Source: a virus. From it: a stretch of 44,067 nt of DNA. The translations under genes were made by a program, and so were the position numbers. Positions 24,860-33,425 of this stretch are shown one piece after another (the first letter of the stretch is position 1; each line of letters begins with the position of its first letter). The notes beneath the pieces are model-generated. The model had not been told where the DNA came from, ran no database searches, and was given only the letters and a program-made list of their open reading frames with translations. The stretch is from positions 1-44,067 of the IMG/VR virus record IMGVR_UViG_3300025030_002857; one strand, written 5' to 3'.

Positions 24860-26934
24860 TATTTTTCTCCTTCCATAAATATTTTTGCCCATTGCTCCCA
24901 TGCTTCAGAACTCGAAAAAAATTCTCCCCGGTGATATGCCGTCTTAGAAGTTTTCATTGGGGCGAAGAACTTTCCCAATTCTATCTTTTTATTGGTCATC
25001 CGGACGATCTTCCATTCCTCGGGAGGTTTAAACCTAACCTCCAGATCAGCCAATGGGATATAAGAAGTAATCGGGCCTCCATCAATACTAGACACCATAT
25101 GAATCCGATCCTTAAATTCCTCTGGTAATATGGATCTTAATCGGTATTCAATGAGATCAATCAATCGTTCCGCGGATTTATCCGTCCAGTTAATCCAGAT
25201 ATCCAGGTCAGTACCCCTGCCTGAAATAACCGTGCCCCCGATCATAGCAAGAAAGGGTTCTTTCACAATAATATCAGTAAAATTTCTCTGTAGGGCCTCT
25301 AATGGTATTTTATGTAAGACAGATAAGCTTTTATCAAGAGAATCCAATGCTCTATGTTCCAGCTTCCGTTTATGCATCTCATCTACGATTAATTGATGGG
25401 AATTGATAGTAAGTTCGTCACTTTGTCGATTCCCTCTCTGTGCAAAGATATCGTGGATTTTACCATGGAGAGTGATAAGCTGCATATCGCTTATCCTGCT
25501 TAATTTATCTGGATCCAGATTGAATATATCTAAACTATCTAATTGTTTCATCAATTGAACAAAAGTCTGAGTCCCTGCTTTTATCCGTACCCTCTTGGGC
25601 GTTAAAAGAGGAAAACGATCTTGTATAGGATAATAATAAAGTAATCCTTTTTTCGCCCACCAAGATTTTCGTTCTGAATCCGATATCCGATGCGATTCAA
25701 ATAATTTATTAAATTGATCAAGATTGATTTCTTTTGGTTCCTTGAATCTCGCATAACCATATAACTTATTATCACTTATGATTCCAAGAGGTTCCTGAAT
25801 AATATCAAATTTCTTGGATTTCACTAATGCTTTTTTAGAGCCATCAATAATCATCTTTCCATGAGGAGGAACAAGATATAAAGCCCGCTTTGCTATTTTG
25901 CCTATAATCTCAGGTAAAATTCTTTGTGTAATTGGCTTTTGTTTTTCTGGATGGAAAGTTGTTTTCCCACGATTAAATATTTCTCTAATTATTTTTTCTA
26001 AGAATTCTTTTGCCTCATCAATACTCGAGAATTCGCTTTTCCCTCCACGCCTCATAGTTGAGAGTTTGCCGAGAGTTAATCTTAAATCATCACTTAAAGC
26101 TATATCTGTTATCTTTGATGGATCATATCCCTCTAACCGGAAAAGCATAGCTTCTGTAGATAAAGATTTGCTGGTCTTATAATAATCAGGAAAATCCATC
26201 TTCATATTATCCCGAGCAACTTGAGTCTTGATCCCATATTTCCTTCCTATTTCAGCTACTGCTAGAGTAAGATCGTTATAAGCCAGGCCAATATGCCCTA
26301 CATGGGTTATGATAACATTTCTGATATTAAACTTATCTGCTGTTATCAAAGCAGATTCAATACTAGCATGACCTACATTTCCAGATCTTTTAATATCTCG
26401 CCGCAAAGACGAGCCATCAACAATTAATAATTTCACTCCACGCAGCTTTTCTGGCTCCAGAAAACGTAAATAATCAGGGGCATAGATAATCTGATTAAAT
26501 TTAATAGCAATAGCTGGACTCAATTTGCTATGATTGACTTTTATAGGCTCAAAAAGAAGACCGCCTATTTCCTGTGGCAGCTCCAGAAATTCTCCTGTGA
26601 GCTGAAACCGATTTTTAACATCATCTAGGGTAGGTTTATGGCTCCATACTGGAAAAGGAACTTCACCTCGAGCAAATTCCCGCAGAGCATATGAATGATC
26701 ATGATGACTATGAGATAAAATAAGTGCCTGATACTTGGCCATAGAAAGCTCTCCTATAGCCTCCCCTCCTGCGTCTATTCTAATTCTATGCTCATCAAAT
26801 TCTACTAATAAAGATGCCTGTTTATAATGATAAAAGCGATCCTTCATGCGCCTGGCCTCTGCATCTTGCGCGGTCTTCATATCCTTTCTTGGAAAGACTT
26901 TCTCTGAACGGGTACCTAAGAATGTTAGCTTCAT
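24859..26934 (-). CDS. Metallo-beta-lactamase fold / nucleotidyltransferase fusion
   Basis: This is a 691-residue protein. The first 230 residues are an MBL-fold hydrolase: LTFLGTR, a metal site HSHHDH at 75-80, a VNHSKLSPAIAIKF strand, IIYAPDYLRF, LLIVDGSS, GNVGHASIESAL and ITHVGH. This resembles a subgroup that I associate with bacterial DNA repair genes. The middle has unassigned helical parts, including LITLHGKIHDIFAQ and NSHQLIVDEMHKR. Near residues 560-600, MIGGTVISGRGTDLDIWI is a polymerase-beta type nucleotidyltransferase motif (GG...S...DxD). It overlaps the upstream gene by ATGA and is followed by the ligase. Probable role is DNA end processing; substrate untested. Confidence 0.75.
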   Translation of the reverse strand: MKLTFLGTRSEKVFPRKDMKTAQDAEARRMKDRFYHYKQASLLVEFDEHRIRIDAGGEAIGELSMAKYQALILSHSHHDHSYALREFARGEVPFPVWSHKPTLDDVKNRFQLTGEFLELPQEIGGLLFEPIKVNHSKLSPAIAIKFNQIIYAPDYLRFLEPEKLRGVKLLIVDGSSLRRDIKRSGNVGHASIESALITADKFNIRNVIITHVGHIGLAYNDLTLAVAEIGRKYGIKTQVARDNMKMDFPDYYKTSKSLSTEAMLFRLEGYDPSKITDIALSDDLRLTLGKLSTMRRGGKSEFSSIDEAKEFLEKIIREIFNRGKTTFHPEKQKPITQRILPEIIGKIAKRALYLVPPHGKMIIDGSKKALVKSKKFDIIQEPLGIISDNKLYGYARFKEPKEINLDQFNKLFESHRISDSERKSWWAKKGLLYYYPIQDRFPLLTPKRVRIKAGTQTFVQLMKQLDSLDIFNLDPDKLSRISDMQLITLHGKIHDIFAQRGNRQSDELTINSHQLIVDEMHKRKLEHRALDSLDKSLSVLHKIPLEALQRNFTDIIVKEPFLAMIGGTVISGRGTDLDIWINWTDKSAERLIDLIEYRLRSILPEEFKDRIHMVSSIDGGPITSYIPLADLEVRFKPPEEWKIVRMTNKKIELGKFFAPMKTSKTAYHRGEFFSSSEAWEQWAKIFMEGEK

Positions 26935-27194
26935 GGCTTTTCCGGTCTTCGCAGCTTGAGTATTGCACGGAATTTTTTTTCGGGTTTTGTTTCTTTTGGT
27001 TCAGGCGGAGTTTCAAAAACAAATTCGCCATTATTTAGAGTACCTATATTTATTCCATTAAAAATTACCTCGGCTTCTCTTACTTTATAATTCATGATGT
27101 CGATAATAGAACTGAGTTGTTCATAGTTAATATCATCTGTTGTAATTTCATTAGTTATTTCTATACTATTTCTCTGAGTAGAATTATTCGGCAT
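26931..27194 (-). CDS. Small protein of unknown function
   Basis: About 87 residues from the ATG at 27194, which has a GAGAAGG site; a GTG at 27200 is an alternative. The sequence is Asn/Thr/Glu-rich at the N-terminus with a NGINIGTLNNGEFVFETPP segment and a basic Lys/Pro-rich tail (KETKPEKKFRAILKLRRPEKP). It overlaps the start of the MBL gene by ATGA, so both are co-translated. No family recognised. Confidence 0.55.
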   Translation of the reverse strand: MPNNSTQRNSIEITNEITTDDINYEQLSSIIDIMNYKVREAEVIFNGINIGTLNNGEFVFETPPEPKETKPEKKFRAILKLRRPEKP

Positions 27195-27212
27195 ATTCAC
27201 CTTCTCGCTAGT

Positions 27213-27278
27213 TTAGTGAGCTACCCTATAATCGGGCCGGGATCCAATAGGCTTCTTGGCTTTAAATTTAAGCTCCAT
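27213..27278 (-). CDS. Possible 21-residue mini-ORF
   Basis: Immediately after the TAG of the upstream gene, ATG at 27276-27278 opens a frame MELKFKAKKPIGSRPDYRVAH that ends in TAA. It is basic and compact and could be a translated short peptide, but there is little evidence beyond its position with zero spacing. Confidence 0.25.
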   Translation of the reverse strand: MELKFKAKKPIGSRPDYRVAH

Positions 27279-27518
27279 CTATTTTTTCTCTTGCATACTA
27301 CCATTGATTATTTCTAATGCCTTTTGGCCTATGGTATTAATAGTCTTATTGAGATAACCAGCCAGGCTTAGTATCTCCTGCCGCATCATAGGTGCACTAT
27401 ACCTGGCTTCTTCTGCTAATCGCAATTTTTCATTAAATATATCAATCACACTCTTCCGGAATTCTGTATGGGCATCTAGTAAGTCTTCTTTCCTATATTC
27501 TAGCCTGCCTAACTTCAT
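27279..27518 (-). CDS. Small helical protein of unknown function
   Basis: A 79-residue, mostly helical and charged protein (MKLGRLEYRKEDLLDAHTEF; KTINTIGQKALEIINGSM). It follows the glycosyltransferase gene by six bases and precedes the MBL/ligase block. There is no signal peptide or catalytic motif. It may be a short structural or regulatory protein. Confidence 0.55.
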   Translation of the reverse strand: MKLGRLEYRKEDLLDAHTEFRKSVIDIFNEKLRLAEEARYSAPMMRQEILSLAGYLNKTINTIGQKALEIINGSMQEKK

Positions 27519-27524
27519 TTATTA

Positions 27525-28244
27525 TTACGCAATTCTCAAAGAATATTTCTCTTTTAACTCTTTTCTGATTTGCTTCCAAAGTTCTTGTTTGTCGGGTCGA
27601 AAAGTTAATTGACAGTGGTGTTGCCGATAATAATGAAGAGATTCAGCTAAAACCGGAATCCCTCCTTTAAATGCCAATGCACGGGCACAGCGCAACATCA
27701 AGTCCCAATCCTGATAGCCCATCAGATCGATTTGTAGGCCCCCTACCTCGTCGAAGAAGTCTCTTGCTATTAAGATTTCGCCATAGTCGACATAATTATC
27801 CGTTTGCAATAATCCAAAAGTAATCATAGATGGCTTCGGCGTCCGGCATATAACCCCTGGCTCTTCAATCCCATCCTCAGTAACAACCCGGGAATTGCAT
27901 ACCACTATAGGGCTGTTAATTTGTAAACTAAAATTAAGCATCTTTTCAATAAAATATTCATGCTTCCAATTATCATCATCCAGAAAAGTTAAATAATCTC
28001 CATCTGAGTGTTCTACACCATATTGAGCAGCAGAAGCAGGGGTCTCTAATTCCCCATAAAATATCTTGACTCTAGCTCCATGCTGACTCAATAAAGGTAC
28101 TAGGCAGGAGCTTATTTCCTTCTGATCTACCAAGATCAATTGCCATTCAGGATAAGTTTGAGCAAAAACCGATTCAATAGCCTTTGTTAAAAAATCGATT
28201 CTCTGCCAGCCTAAAAGAATTATAGAAATAAGAGGTAAGGACAT
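27525..28244 (-). CDS. Glycosyltransferase family 2
   Basis: This 239-residue protein has the GT-A fold: ISIILLGWQRIDFL at the start, WQLILVDQKE, the metal-binding FLDDDNW (D89-D91) and MGYQDWDLMLRCA near residue 180. It transfers a sugar from a nucleotide donor, acceptor unknown. ATG follows the TAA of the HAD gene directly, so it is coupled to the sugar-synthesis genes (HAD, kinase, isomerase). Length is usual for a soluble single-domain enzyme. Confidence 0.85.
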   Translation of the reverse strand: MSLPLISIILLGWQRIDFLTKAIESVFAQTYPEWQLILVDQKEISSCLVPLLSQHGARVKIFYGELETPASAAQYGVEHSDGDYLTFLDDDNWKHEYFIEKMLNFSLQINSPIVVCNSRVVTEDGIEEPGVICRTPKPSMITFGLLQTDNYVDYGEILIARDFFDEVGGLQIDLMGYQDWDLMLRCARALAFKGGIPVLAESLHYYRQHHCQLTFRPDKQELWKQIRKELKEKYSLRIA

Positions 28245-28931
28245 TTAGTTAAATAAATCTTCGACATTAACATCATCCCAACAAGAATATACTTTAAATG
28301 CTCCGGCTTTTAGCATTTGAGCCATAAATGAATTATTATTTAACGTTGGTATACCAATAGGAATACTATTAGCTCTACGTGCTGCTATAATACCATTTAT
28401 AGAATCCTCAAAAACCAATTGCTGTTCAGGTAAGATATTCATTCTCCTTGCTGTTTTTAGATAGATTTCTGGATCTGGCTTAACTTTCTTTACATCTTCT
28501 CTTAATAAAATACATTCTGGAAAGAAATATTGATCTAAACTGCTTTTTTTTAATAATATTTCTGCAATAGAACGGGTAGTAAGAGAGCCAATAGTCATTG
28601 GCAAACAACGATCTTTAAATGAACAATATATTCTTAAAAAGCTTTTCCTTATTTCAATCTTATCTATATCTTCTAAAGATTTAATAAAATAATATCGTGT
28701 TCGATTTAAAATAAAATCAGATTGATCCTTATTACTTTTATTTAATAAAGCAGCAATTTCCTCCGCTATTGCCTCATCGGGACCCCCCACAAAATGTGGG
28801 ATATATTTAATAGCTTCCTCTAATTCCATATGAATACCAAATTCCCGGGCAGCGGCTAAATGCCCTTGCCAATGCAAATACTCTAAATCAATTATTGTCC
28901 CTTCAAGATCAAAAGCGATTCCTTGTATCAT
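28245..28931 (-). CDS. HAD-family phosphatase (sugar phosphate, phosphoglucomutase-like)
   Basis: Start set at ATG 28931, preceded by GGAGG; a longer frame reaches 29012 but would overlap the kinase. The 228-residue protein has motif I FDLEGTIID (D8 nucleophile; second acidic residue Glu rather than Asp), a Thr/Ser region MTIGSLTTRS, KPDPEIYLKTA and FEDSINGIIAARRA. This is the beta-phosphoglucomutase/phosphatase HAD type I subfamily. In context with a GmhA-like isomerase and HddA-like kinase it may play the phosphatase step of a heptose pathway; it is not canonical GmhB. Confidence 0.75.
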   Translation of the reverse strand: MIQGIAFDLEGTIIDLEYLHWQGHLAAAREFGIHMELEEAIKYIPHFVGGPDEAIAEEIAALLNKSNKDQSDFILNRTRYYFIKSLEDIDKIEIRKSFLRIYCSFKDRCLPMTIGSLTTRSIAEILLKKSSLDQYFFPECILLREDVKKVKPDPEIYLKTARRMNILPEQQLVFEDSINGIIAARRANSIPIGIPTLNNNSFMAQMLKAGAFKVYSCWDDVNVEDLFN

Positions 28932-28962
28932 AAGGAAAACCCCTCCTTTAGCTGGCAGTGGT

Positions 28963-29934
28963 TTACGGATTACTAAAATCCAAACAGACTCCATCTGATT
29001 CAACAGCGACATCTAAAGCAGGAAAAAGAGTAAACCGTTCTTTAAATTCTGCCTTATTACGCACGCATACTAAATAAAAACCCTGTGCCCCAGCTCCGCA
29101 GCTTTGATAGGCATCAACCCCTGCATAAATTATAGACTCTATTATTTTTTCACTTTCTTGAGGTCTATGTATAGGACTCATCAATCTTAAAGTATGACTT
29201 TTTTGTATCAATTGAAAAAGATCTTCATAGGAAATATGAGGTATTGTTTTTGCAAAGTCCTCAGCTAATCTTGTGCTCTCCTCTATTGCCTCCAGATTAA
29301 ATGCCTCTTCTCGATTAAGGTCTAAATAACGGGTGCGTTCCTTTGAATTTGGAATTAACAATAGATGCTCCTTAACTAATCTATTAAAAGCAATGATTTC
29401 TTTTTCAGGATATCTATAATGTTTAACGAGACTGGAATTTTTAATACCGATCATATTTACTCCTCCAGAAACCGCTGCAATATGATCTTGTATTCCAATA
29501 GCAGCACCAACTCTATTTATCTCGATCTCTATAGCATCTTGAAAAATAGCCATTGGAGTTATTTTTTCTTTCTTCCTGGCACGAAGTGCTAAAGAAAGGG
29601 CACATATAAGAGCTGATGATCCTCCTAAACCAGTCCCTTTTGCTGATAAATCACTGGTTATATGAATCTCTAAGGGTTGGTTTGATAAATCATAAAATTT
29701 TAGTGCCTCACGAATCAAATTATGCTTAATATCTTCTATCGAATCTACTCTTTCAATCTCAGAATATTGGATGACCCATGATTTTAAAAACCGATCATGG
29801 ATGGCGCAATAAACACGATAAGGGATGCTAAAGGATATAATGGAACCGGATAAGCCTGATCTCTGATATATAGGCAAATCGGAAGAACCGCCAGTTAAAC
29901 TAATCCTCATAGGGGCTGAAGCCAATAAAAACAT
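28963..29934 (-). CDS. hddA: HddA-like heptose-7-phosphate kinase (GHMP family)
   Basis: ATG 29934 has GGGGAG 8 bases upstream and follows the TGA of the isomerase gene. The 323-residue product carries PMRISLTGGSSDLP at the start and the ATP-binding GTGLGGSSAL at about residues 100-109, as in D-glycero-D-manno-heptose 7-phosphate kinases. The end has CGAGAQGFYLVCV, the third GHMP motif. It phosphorylates the sugar at C1 on the way to a nucleotide-activated heptose. The preceding GmhA-like gene supports the pathway; the exact substrate is inferred. Confidence 0.8.
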   Translation of the reverse strand: MFLLASAPMRISLTGGSSDLPIYQRSGLSGSIISFSIPYRVYCAIHDRFLKSWVIQYSEIERVDSIEDIKHNLIREALKFYDLSNQPLEIHITSDLSAKGTGLGGSSALICALSLALRARKKEKITPMAIFQDAIEIEINRVGAAIGIQDHIAAVSGGVNMIGIKNSSLVKHYRYPEKEIIAFNRLVKEHLLLIPNSKERTRYLDLNREEAFNLEAIEESTRLAEDFAKTIPHISYEDLFQLIQKSHTLRLMSPIHRPQESEKIIESIIYAGVDAYQSCGAGAQGFYLVCVRNKAEFKERFTLFPALDVAVESDGVCLDFSNP

Positions 29935-29938
29935 CAAT

Positions 29939-30469
29939 TCAACTCCCCAATAACCATCGGTTAAAGGCTGCTTTTATACAATGGCCAATAATTAAATGCA
30001 TATCCTCATTAATTCCATCATTATCCGATTGTATAGGAATAATAAGCTGATATTGAGATTGAGGTGGAGGATTAATTCCTGTTAGCAATATAGCTCTGGG
30101 ATAATCAGCAGCAATAGCTAGAATAGTTGGCGAACGGCCTGAAGAGCTAAATGCAATAAGCAATTCTTTTCCTATTCGTCGTTTTCGCTTGAAAGCACTG
30201 GAATAGCCATAATCATTTGCTCGTGCTGTTAAAAATGCAGGACTGAATATTTTTGTTTGAAATCCTAGAGATTCTAAATCAATAGCCCAATGCTCTGCAG
30301 TACAATATGAGCCACCATTGCCACAAAAAGTTATAGGCCATTTGTGTACATAAGCTTCCTGGAGATCAGAAATAAGCTCTGTAAATAGATATTCAGCATT
30401 GTGGGGCAAATAATCTATTAATTGATTTAAATAGCTTGATATTTCCAATCCTGGTAAATCAATTAACAT
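29939..30469 (-). CDS. gmhA: GmhA-like sedoheptulose-7-phosphate isomerase (SIS domain)
   Basis: ATG 30469 is preceded by AAAGG; a TTG at 30478 would add three residues. The 176-residue product has the SIS signature FCGNGGSYCTAEHWAIDL (compare GmhA's GNGGSA-x-x-A-Q-H) and IAFSSSGRSP near residue 112. It would make D-glycero-D-manno-heptose 7-phosphate from sedoheptulose 7-phosphate. It overlaps the radical SAM stop by 11 bases and is followed by the HddA-like kinase. It lacks the usual Zn-binding details I could verify, so the substrate is a family-based inference. Confidence 0.75.
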   Translation of the reverse strand: MLIDLPGLEISSYLNQLIDYLPHNAEYLFTELISDLQEAYVHKWPITFCGNGGSYCTAEHWAIDLESLGFQTKIFSPAFLTARANDYGYSSAFKRKRRIGKELLIAFSSSGRSPTILAIAADYPRAILLTGINPPPQSQYQLIIPIQSDNDGINEDMHLIIGHCIKAAFNRWLLGS

Positions 30470-32420
30470 TGGCTGCAATCCTTTGCTGGATCTTTTTCAA
30501 GAACTCATAATCAATATTCTTAATTTTTTGGCAACAGGGTGAATAGGCACTCCAATTTTCATTCAGGATTAAGCCATTCTCTTTACAATAATCATAAAGC
30601 TTAGAGCCAGGGAAAAGAGTATAGATAGATGGGGATAGTCGCTCGGGTTTAATCTCTTCGATAAACTGCGCGGTTTCTAATGCCTCGGCATGAGTCTCAG
30701 TAGGCAGCCCGAGAATGAAATTGCAAAAAATCTTTACTTTATTTTCTCGTAATATGGCAACGGCTTCTCGGGTTATTTCTTTTGTAGTCTCTTTCTTAAT
30801 AAATTCTAATACCCTATTGCTTCCTGATTCCACGCCAAGCGAGACCCAGATCAATCCGATCTTTGCCAGACCAGCTATTAACTCTTTTCGTTCAACAATT
30901 ATTCTGGGATGGATCTGCATAAAAAAAGGAGCCGAGCCGAAAACAGCGCCAAACTGCTCGATAAACTCTTCTATCCAGGAGGGCTTGGCAACTAAATCAT
31001 CATGGAACATAATCGAATTAAAAGAAGATTGATCTCGTAATTGTTTTAATTCTGCCATAACATTTTCTACAGAGCGCATACGTGGAGGTCCATTTATTCG
31101 CCTTCGATCTGAGCAGAATTTGCAGTTATGCACTAAGACATCATTGGCATAAAACCAATCAAATTCAGGTACTTCAAGACAATAAACATCTTCTTTCTTA
31201 GATAATTTTATTACTTCACTCACTTTGTGATTTATTCCTTCGGAATAAAATGTTGATACTCGTGATTTTTCTCCTATATATTTTCCATCTTTATAATTTG
31301 GATTTTTTTCTCCTTGTTTTGACAAAGAATATCGGATACGTTGTTCAAAGGTTCTTTTTTTCCCAGTTATTGCCTGACGTATTTTTTCACGTGATTCTGA
31401 AGTGCAATATTTTGAAGGATTATTTGTTCTCATCCGTTCCTTAATTTCTGGATGAAAAATAAAATGATCCTTTTGATTTCTTACATATATCAAATTTTTG
31501 ATTGAATTATCTTTTTTACATCTATTATCATGATGAACCAGTTCACTTCGTTTTAAAGGCCGTCCTAATTCATATTCTATTTTTAACCTCGATAGTCTTT
31601 TTTTTAATTTTCGCCTCCAGGTAATAATAGGATAACCATATGCATCTATATATTCATGAATTGCCCGCACGCGCATTCCTGGTTTCAAATGGTCTGCCCG
31701 AATTTCTTCTTCTCTTTCTCCGATAAATTGATTACCCCATTTAAATATTTTGAAGAGATGGTCCGATGTACAATCAATGAATGATCCATTATCAAACTTT
31801 ACTCGTATCAATTCTGCATTTGTTCGTGTCTTTGCTACCATCCTCGGTTTAACAAATAATATTCGATCATTCTGTGAATCAAGCGTCATAACAGGATAAG
31901 GATCAGTCATTTTAGCTAGGTCCTTAATGGGAATTTTGCCATTTATAGTATTAACTGCTGTATCACCTGCCAAACAATGAAAAGAGCATCCCCTTCCCAA
32001 GATCATAGTCAAAACCGGCGATTTTAATTCTGGAAATAAAGGAAAATTCATTTCTTCTATCCCAAAAATATTCCGGTCAATAAAAGGCAACCTATCTAAC
32101 CCTACTAGACGACAATTTGCACCAGAATCAGGACCTATACCATCCGGGCCATATTCTATGAAGGTTGGTAATAGATATTCCCCTTCACCTCGAATGACCA
32201 TATCTGCCCCAGTCTCTTCTTCTATCATCTCACTTAAAGAGGCATGGGCACCTCCCACGATAATCTTCGCATTCGGTTTATTTTTTCTCAAAATCTCTAT
32301 GGCCCTCTGCCCATGCAGATAATCTGTAGATAAATACGAGAAACACCAAAAATCTGCATCAACGGATTGGCAGATCTGATCCCATGTATGCCAAGAAGCC
32401 AGTTTTCTGAAATCAAACAA
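30459..32420 (-). CDS. B12-binding radical SAM enzyme interrupted by an intein; N-terminus frameshifted
   Basis: The open frame begins at TTG 32420 because the first part of the B12-binding domain lies in another frame upstream. Residues 20-90 are the remaining Rossmann half (AKIIVGGAHAS, MVIRGEGEYLLP). The radical SAM core starts at GRGCSFHC (C145, C149), where an intein (residues 149-432) sits; after splicing, C-x3-C-x2-C (CSFHCKFC) is rebuilt. SLGVESGSNRVLEFIKKET and FCNFILGLPTET are typical later segments. Such enzymes do methylations or rearrangements on lipids, sugars or antibiotics; the substrate here is unknown, but the neighbouring genes suggest a glycan or its precursor. Confidence 0.85.
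   Translation of the reverse strand: MFDFRKLASWHTWDQICQSVDADFWCFSYLSTDYLHGQRAIEILRKNKPNAKIIVGGAHASLSEMIEEETGADMVIRGEGEYLLPTFIEYGPDGIGPDSGANCRLVGLDRLPFIDRNIFGIEEMNFPLFPELKSPVLTMILGRGCSFHCLAGDTAVNTINGKIPIKDLAKMTDPYPVMTLDSQNDRILFVKPRMVAKTRTNAELIRVKFDNGSFIDCTSDHLFKIFKWGNQFIGEREEEIRADHLKPGMRVRAIHEYIDAYGYPIITWRRKLKKRLSRLKIEYELGRPLKRSELVHHDNRCKKDNSIKNLIYVRNQKDHFIFHPEIKERMRTNNPSKYCTSESREKIRQAITGKKRTFEQRIRYSLSKQGEKNPNYKDGKYIGEKSRVSTFYSEGINHKVSEVIKLSKKEDVYCLEVPEFDWFYANDVLVHNCKFCSDRRRINGPPRMRSVENVMAELKQLRDQSSFNSIMFHDDLVAKPSWIEEFIEQFGAVFGSAPFFMQIHPRIIVERKELIAGLAKIGLIWVSLGVESGSNRVLEFIKKETTKEITREAVAILRENKVKIFCNFILGLPTETHAEALETAQFIEEIKPERLSPSIYTLFPGSKLYDYCKENGLILNENWSAYSPCCQKIKNIDYEFLKKIQQRIAANVN
31125..31976 (-). 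other. Intein with HNH homing endonuclease in the radical SAM gene
   Basis: The 284-residue element starts Cys149 (CLAGDTAVNTINGKIPIKD), has a block B SDHLFK near residue 217-222, and ends NDVLVHN before Cys. Between them lie an HNH motif (LVHHDNRCKKDNSIKNLIYV) and NUMOD3-like repeats (KIRQAITGKK; KQGEKNPNYKDGKY), so it is a full homing intein. The DNA is A+T rich. It is placed between the first and second Cys of the Fe-S motif. Confidence 0.93.
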
Positions 32421-32560
32421 CTGACCTGATGGCCATCCTCTTTAAGTATGGTAATCAGCATAGCTACTCCATGGCTGATCAAGGTCCCTTCAAAGCCCCG
32501 ATTGAAGCTATTGAATCCCGGGACTTGAATATTCACATAGGCAAAAATTATCCTGGCCAT
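32421..32560 (-). pseudogene. Frame-displaced N-terminus of the radical SAM B12-binding domain
   Basis: ATG 32560 codes for MARIIFAYVNIQVPGFNSF..., then LKEDGHQV, a classic start of a cobalamin-binding domain (hydrophobic strand, then L-x-x-x-GH-x-V). At about 32421 the reading frame has to shift by one base to continue as LFDFRKLASW in the gene at 30459-32420. Without the shift, the frame runs on to 32297 into unrelated sequence. No slippery heptamer is seen. A one-base deletion, or a sequencing error, best explains this. Confidence 0.7.
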
Positions 32561-32761
32561 TTAGATATAATTCCTAATTTTCATGATTATCCCCACCGGA
32601 CATCGGCAATGTTTCTCGCATTTTTGACAGAACCAGCAACCCGAAAAGATTCTACAGGCGCATAAATATTCTGTTAAACACCCCCGGTCCTGTATCGGCG
32701 CATTACAGCAAGGACAAACAGAATTATAAACAATCTGAACTATGGGGCTAATTGGCTGCAT
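32561..32761 (-). CDS. Small cysteine-rich (zinc-binding) protein
   Basis: From ATG 32761 (M4 of a longer frame) this about 66-residue protein contains CPCC, then GCLTEYLCACRIF and CWFCQKCEKHCRCP, 13 or so cysteines in all. It resembles a pair of fused zinc ribbons. It overlaps the end of the methyltransferase gene and precedes the B12-binding radical SAM gene with no gap. Role unknown; metal-binding accessory is possible. Confidence 0.5.
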   Translation of the reverse strand: MQPISPIVQIVYNSVCPCCNAPIQDRGCLTEYLCACRIFSGCWFCQKCEKHCRCPVGIIMKIRNYI

Positions 32762-33425
32762 GATATTCAAATATCCTTAGTCCCAGATGCCAACCTTTTT
32801 CTTTCGGTTGTCCATAATATCCTATCTCTCTTATGCCTTTATCAGAATATGAGGCCAATATCTGTTCCGTTGCCTCCCATACCTCCCCGACCCATTCCGG
32901 CAAATCTTTCTGAAACCTGGCGGCATCATCAAAAATTAGTAAAGCATCCCTGGATAAATAGGGATAGATCAATTCAAAATATCGTAATACGGCATCCTTG
33001 GTATGAAGCGCATCAAAAAAACACACGCCAATATTATTGATAGGATCAGAAGCAAAAGCCGTTTCAATAGATTGCGCTTTAAACTTAAAATGTGCAGGGA
33101 GGCCATCAGGAAATATCATACTCAAATTGGTAAATAGATGCCCTGTGTTCCCACCGTATTGACTAAAATCATCGATGGCAATAAAATTTTTATCTTCATT
33201 ATGGAGCATAGCTCCACAAAGGGTTAGTCCCCGATGGGTCCCTAATTCCACAAAAGTTTCATCATTCTCCATAGCCTTTACTGCTATATTCAAGACCATT
33301 AAGATATTAGCCGAGGTCATCCCCCCAAACTCGGGTGTTCCGATCTTCTCAATAACTTTTGATAAATAATCATTCGGTATTCGATTCACTGTCTTTAATT
33401 GCTCTAGAAAATATTTCAGCCTCAT
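32748..33425 (-). CDS. SAM-dependent methyltransferase (Methyltransf_24-like)
   Basis: This 225-residue protein has the class I motif I TFVELGTHRGLTL, motif II-like NFIAIDDFSQY and a CFFDALHTKDAVLRYFELIYPYLS segment followed by LIFDDA, the arrangement of cephalosporin-hydroxylase/Methyltransf_24 enzymes, which act on sugars or small metabolites. Its ATG overlaps the glycosyltransferase TGA as ATGA. It probably methylates a sugar unit. Confidence 0.75.
   Translation of the reverse strand: MRLKYFLEQLKTVNRIPNDYLSKVIEKIGTPEFGGMTSANILMVLNIAVKAMENDETFVELGTHRGLTLCGAMLHNEDKNFIAIDDFSQYGGNTGHLFTNLSMIFPDGLPAHFKFKAQSIETAFASDPINNIGVCFFDALHTKDAVLRYFELIYPYLSRDALLIFDDAARFQKDLPEWVGEVWEATEQILASYSDKGIREIGYYGQPKEKGWHLGLRIFEYHAAN

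Noticed and set aside
32297-32420. Continuation of the N-terminal radical SAM frame beyond the shift
   Set aside because: After about 32421 the translation is unrelated to the B12-binding fold, so only the first 46 codons are kept.
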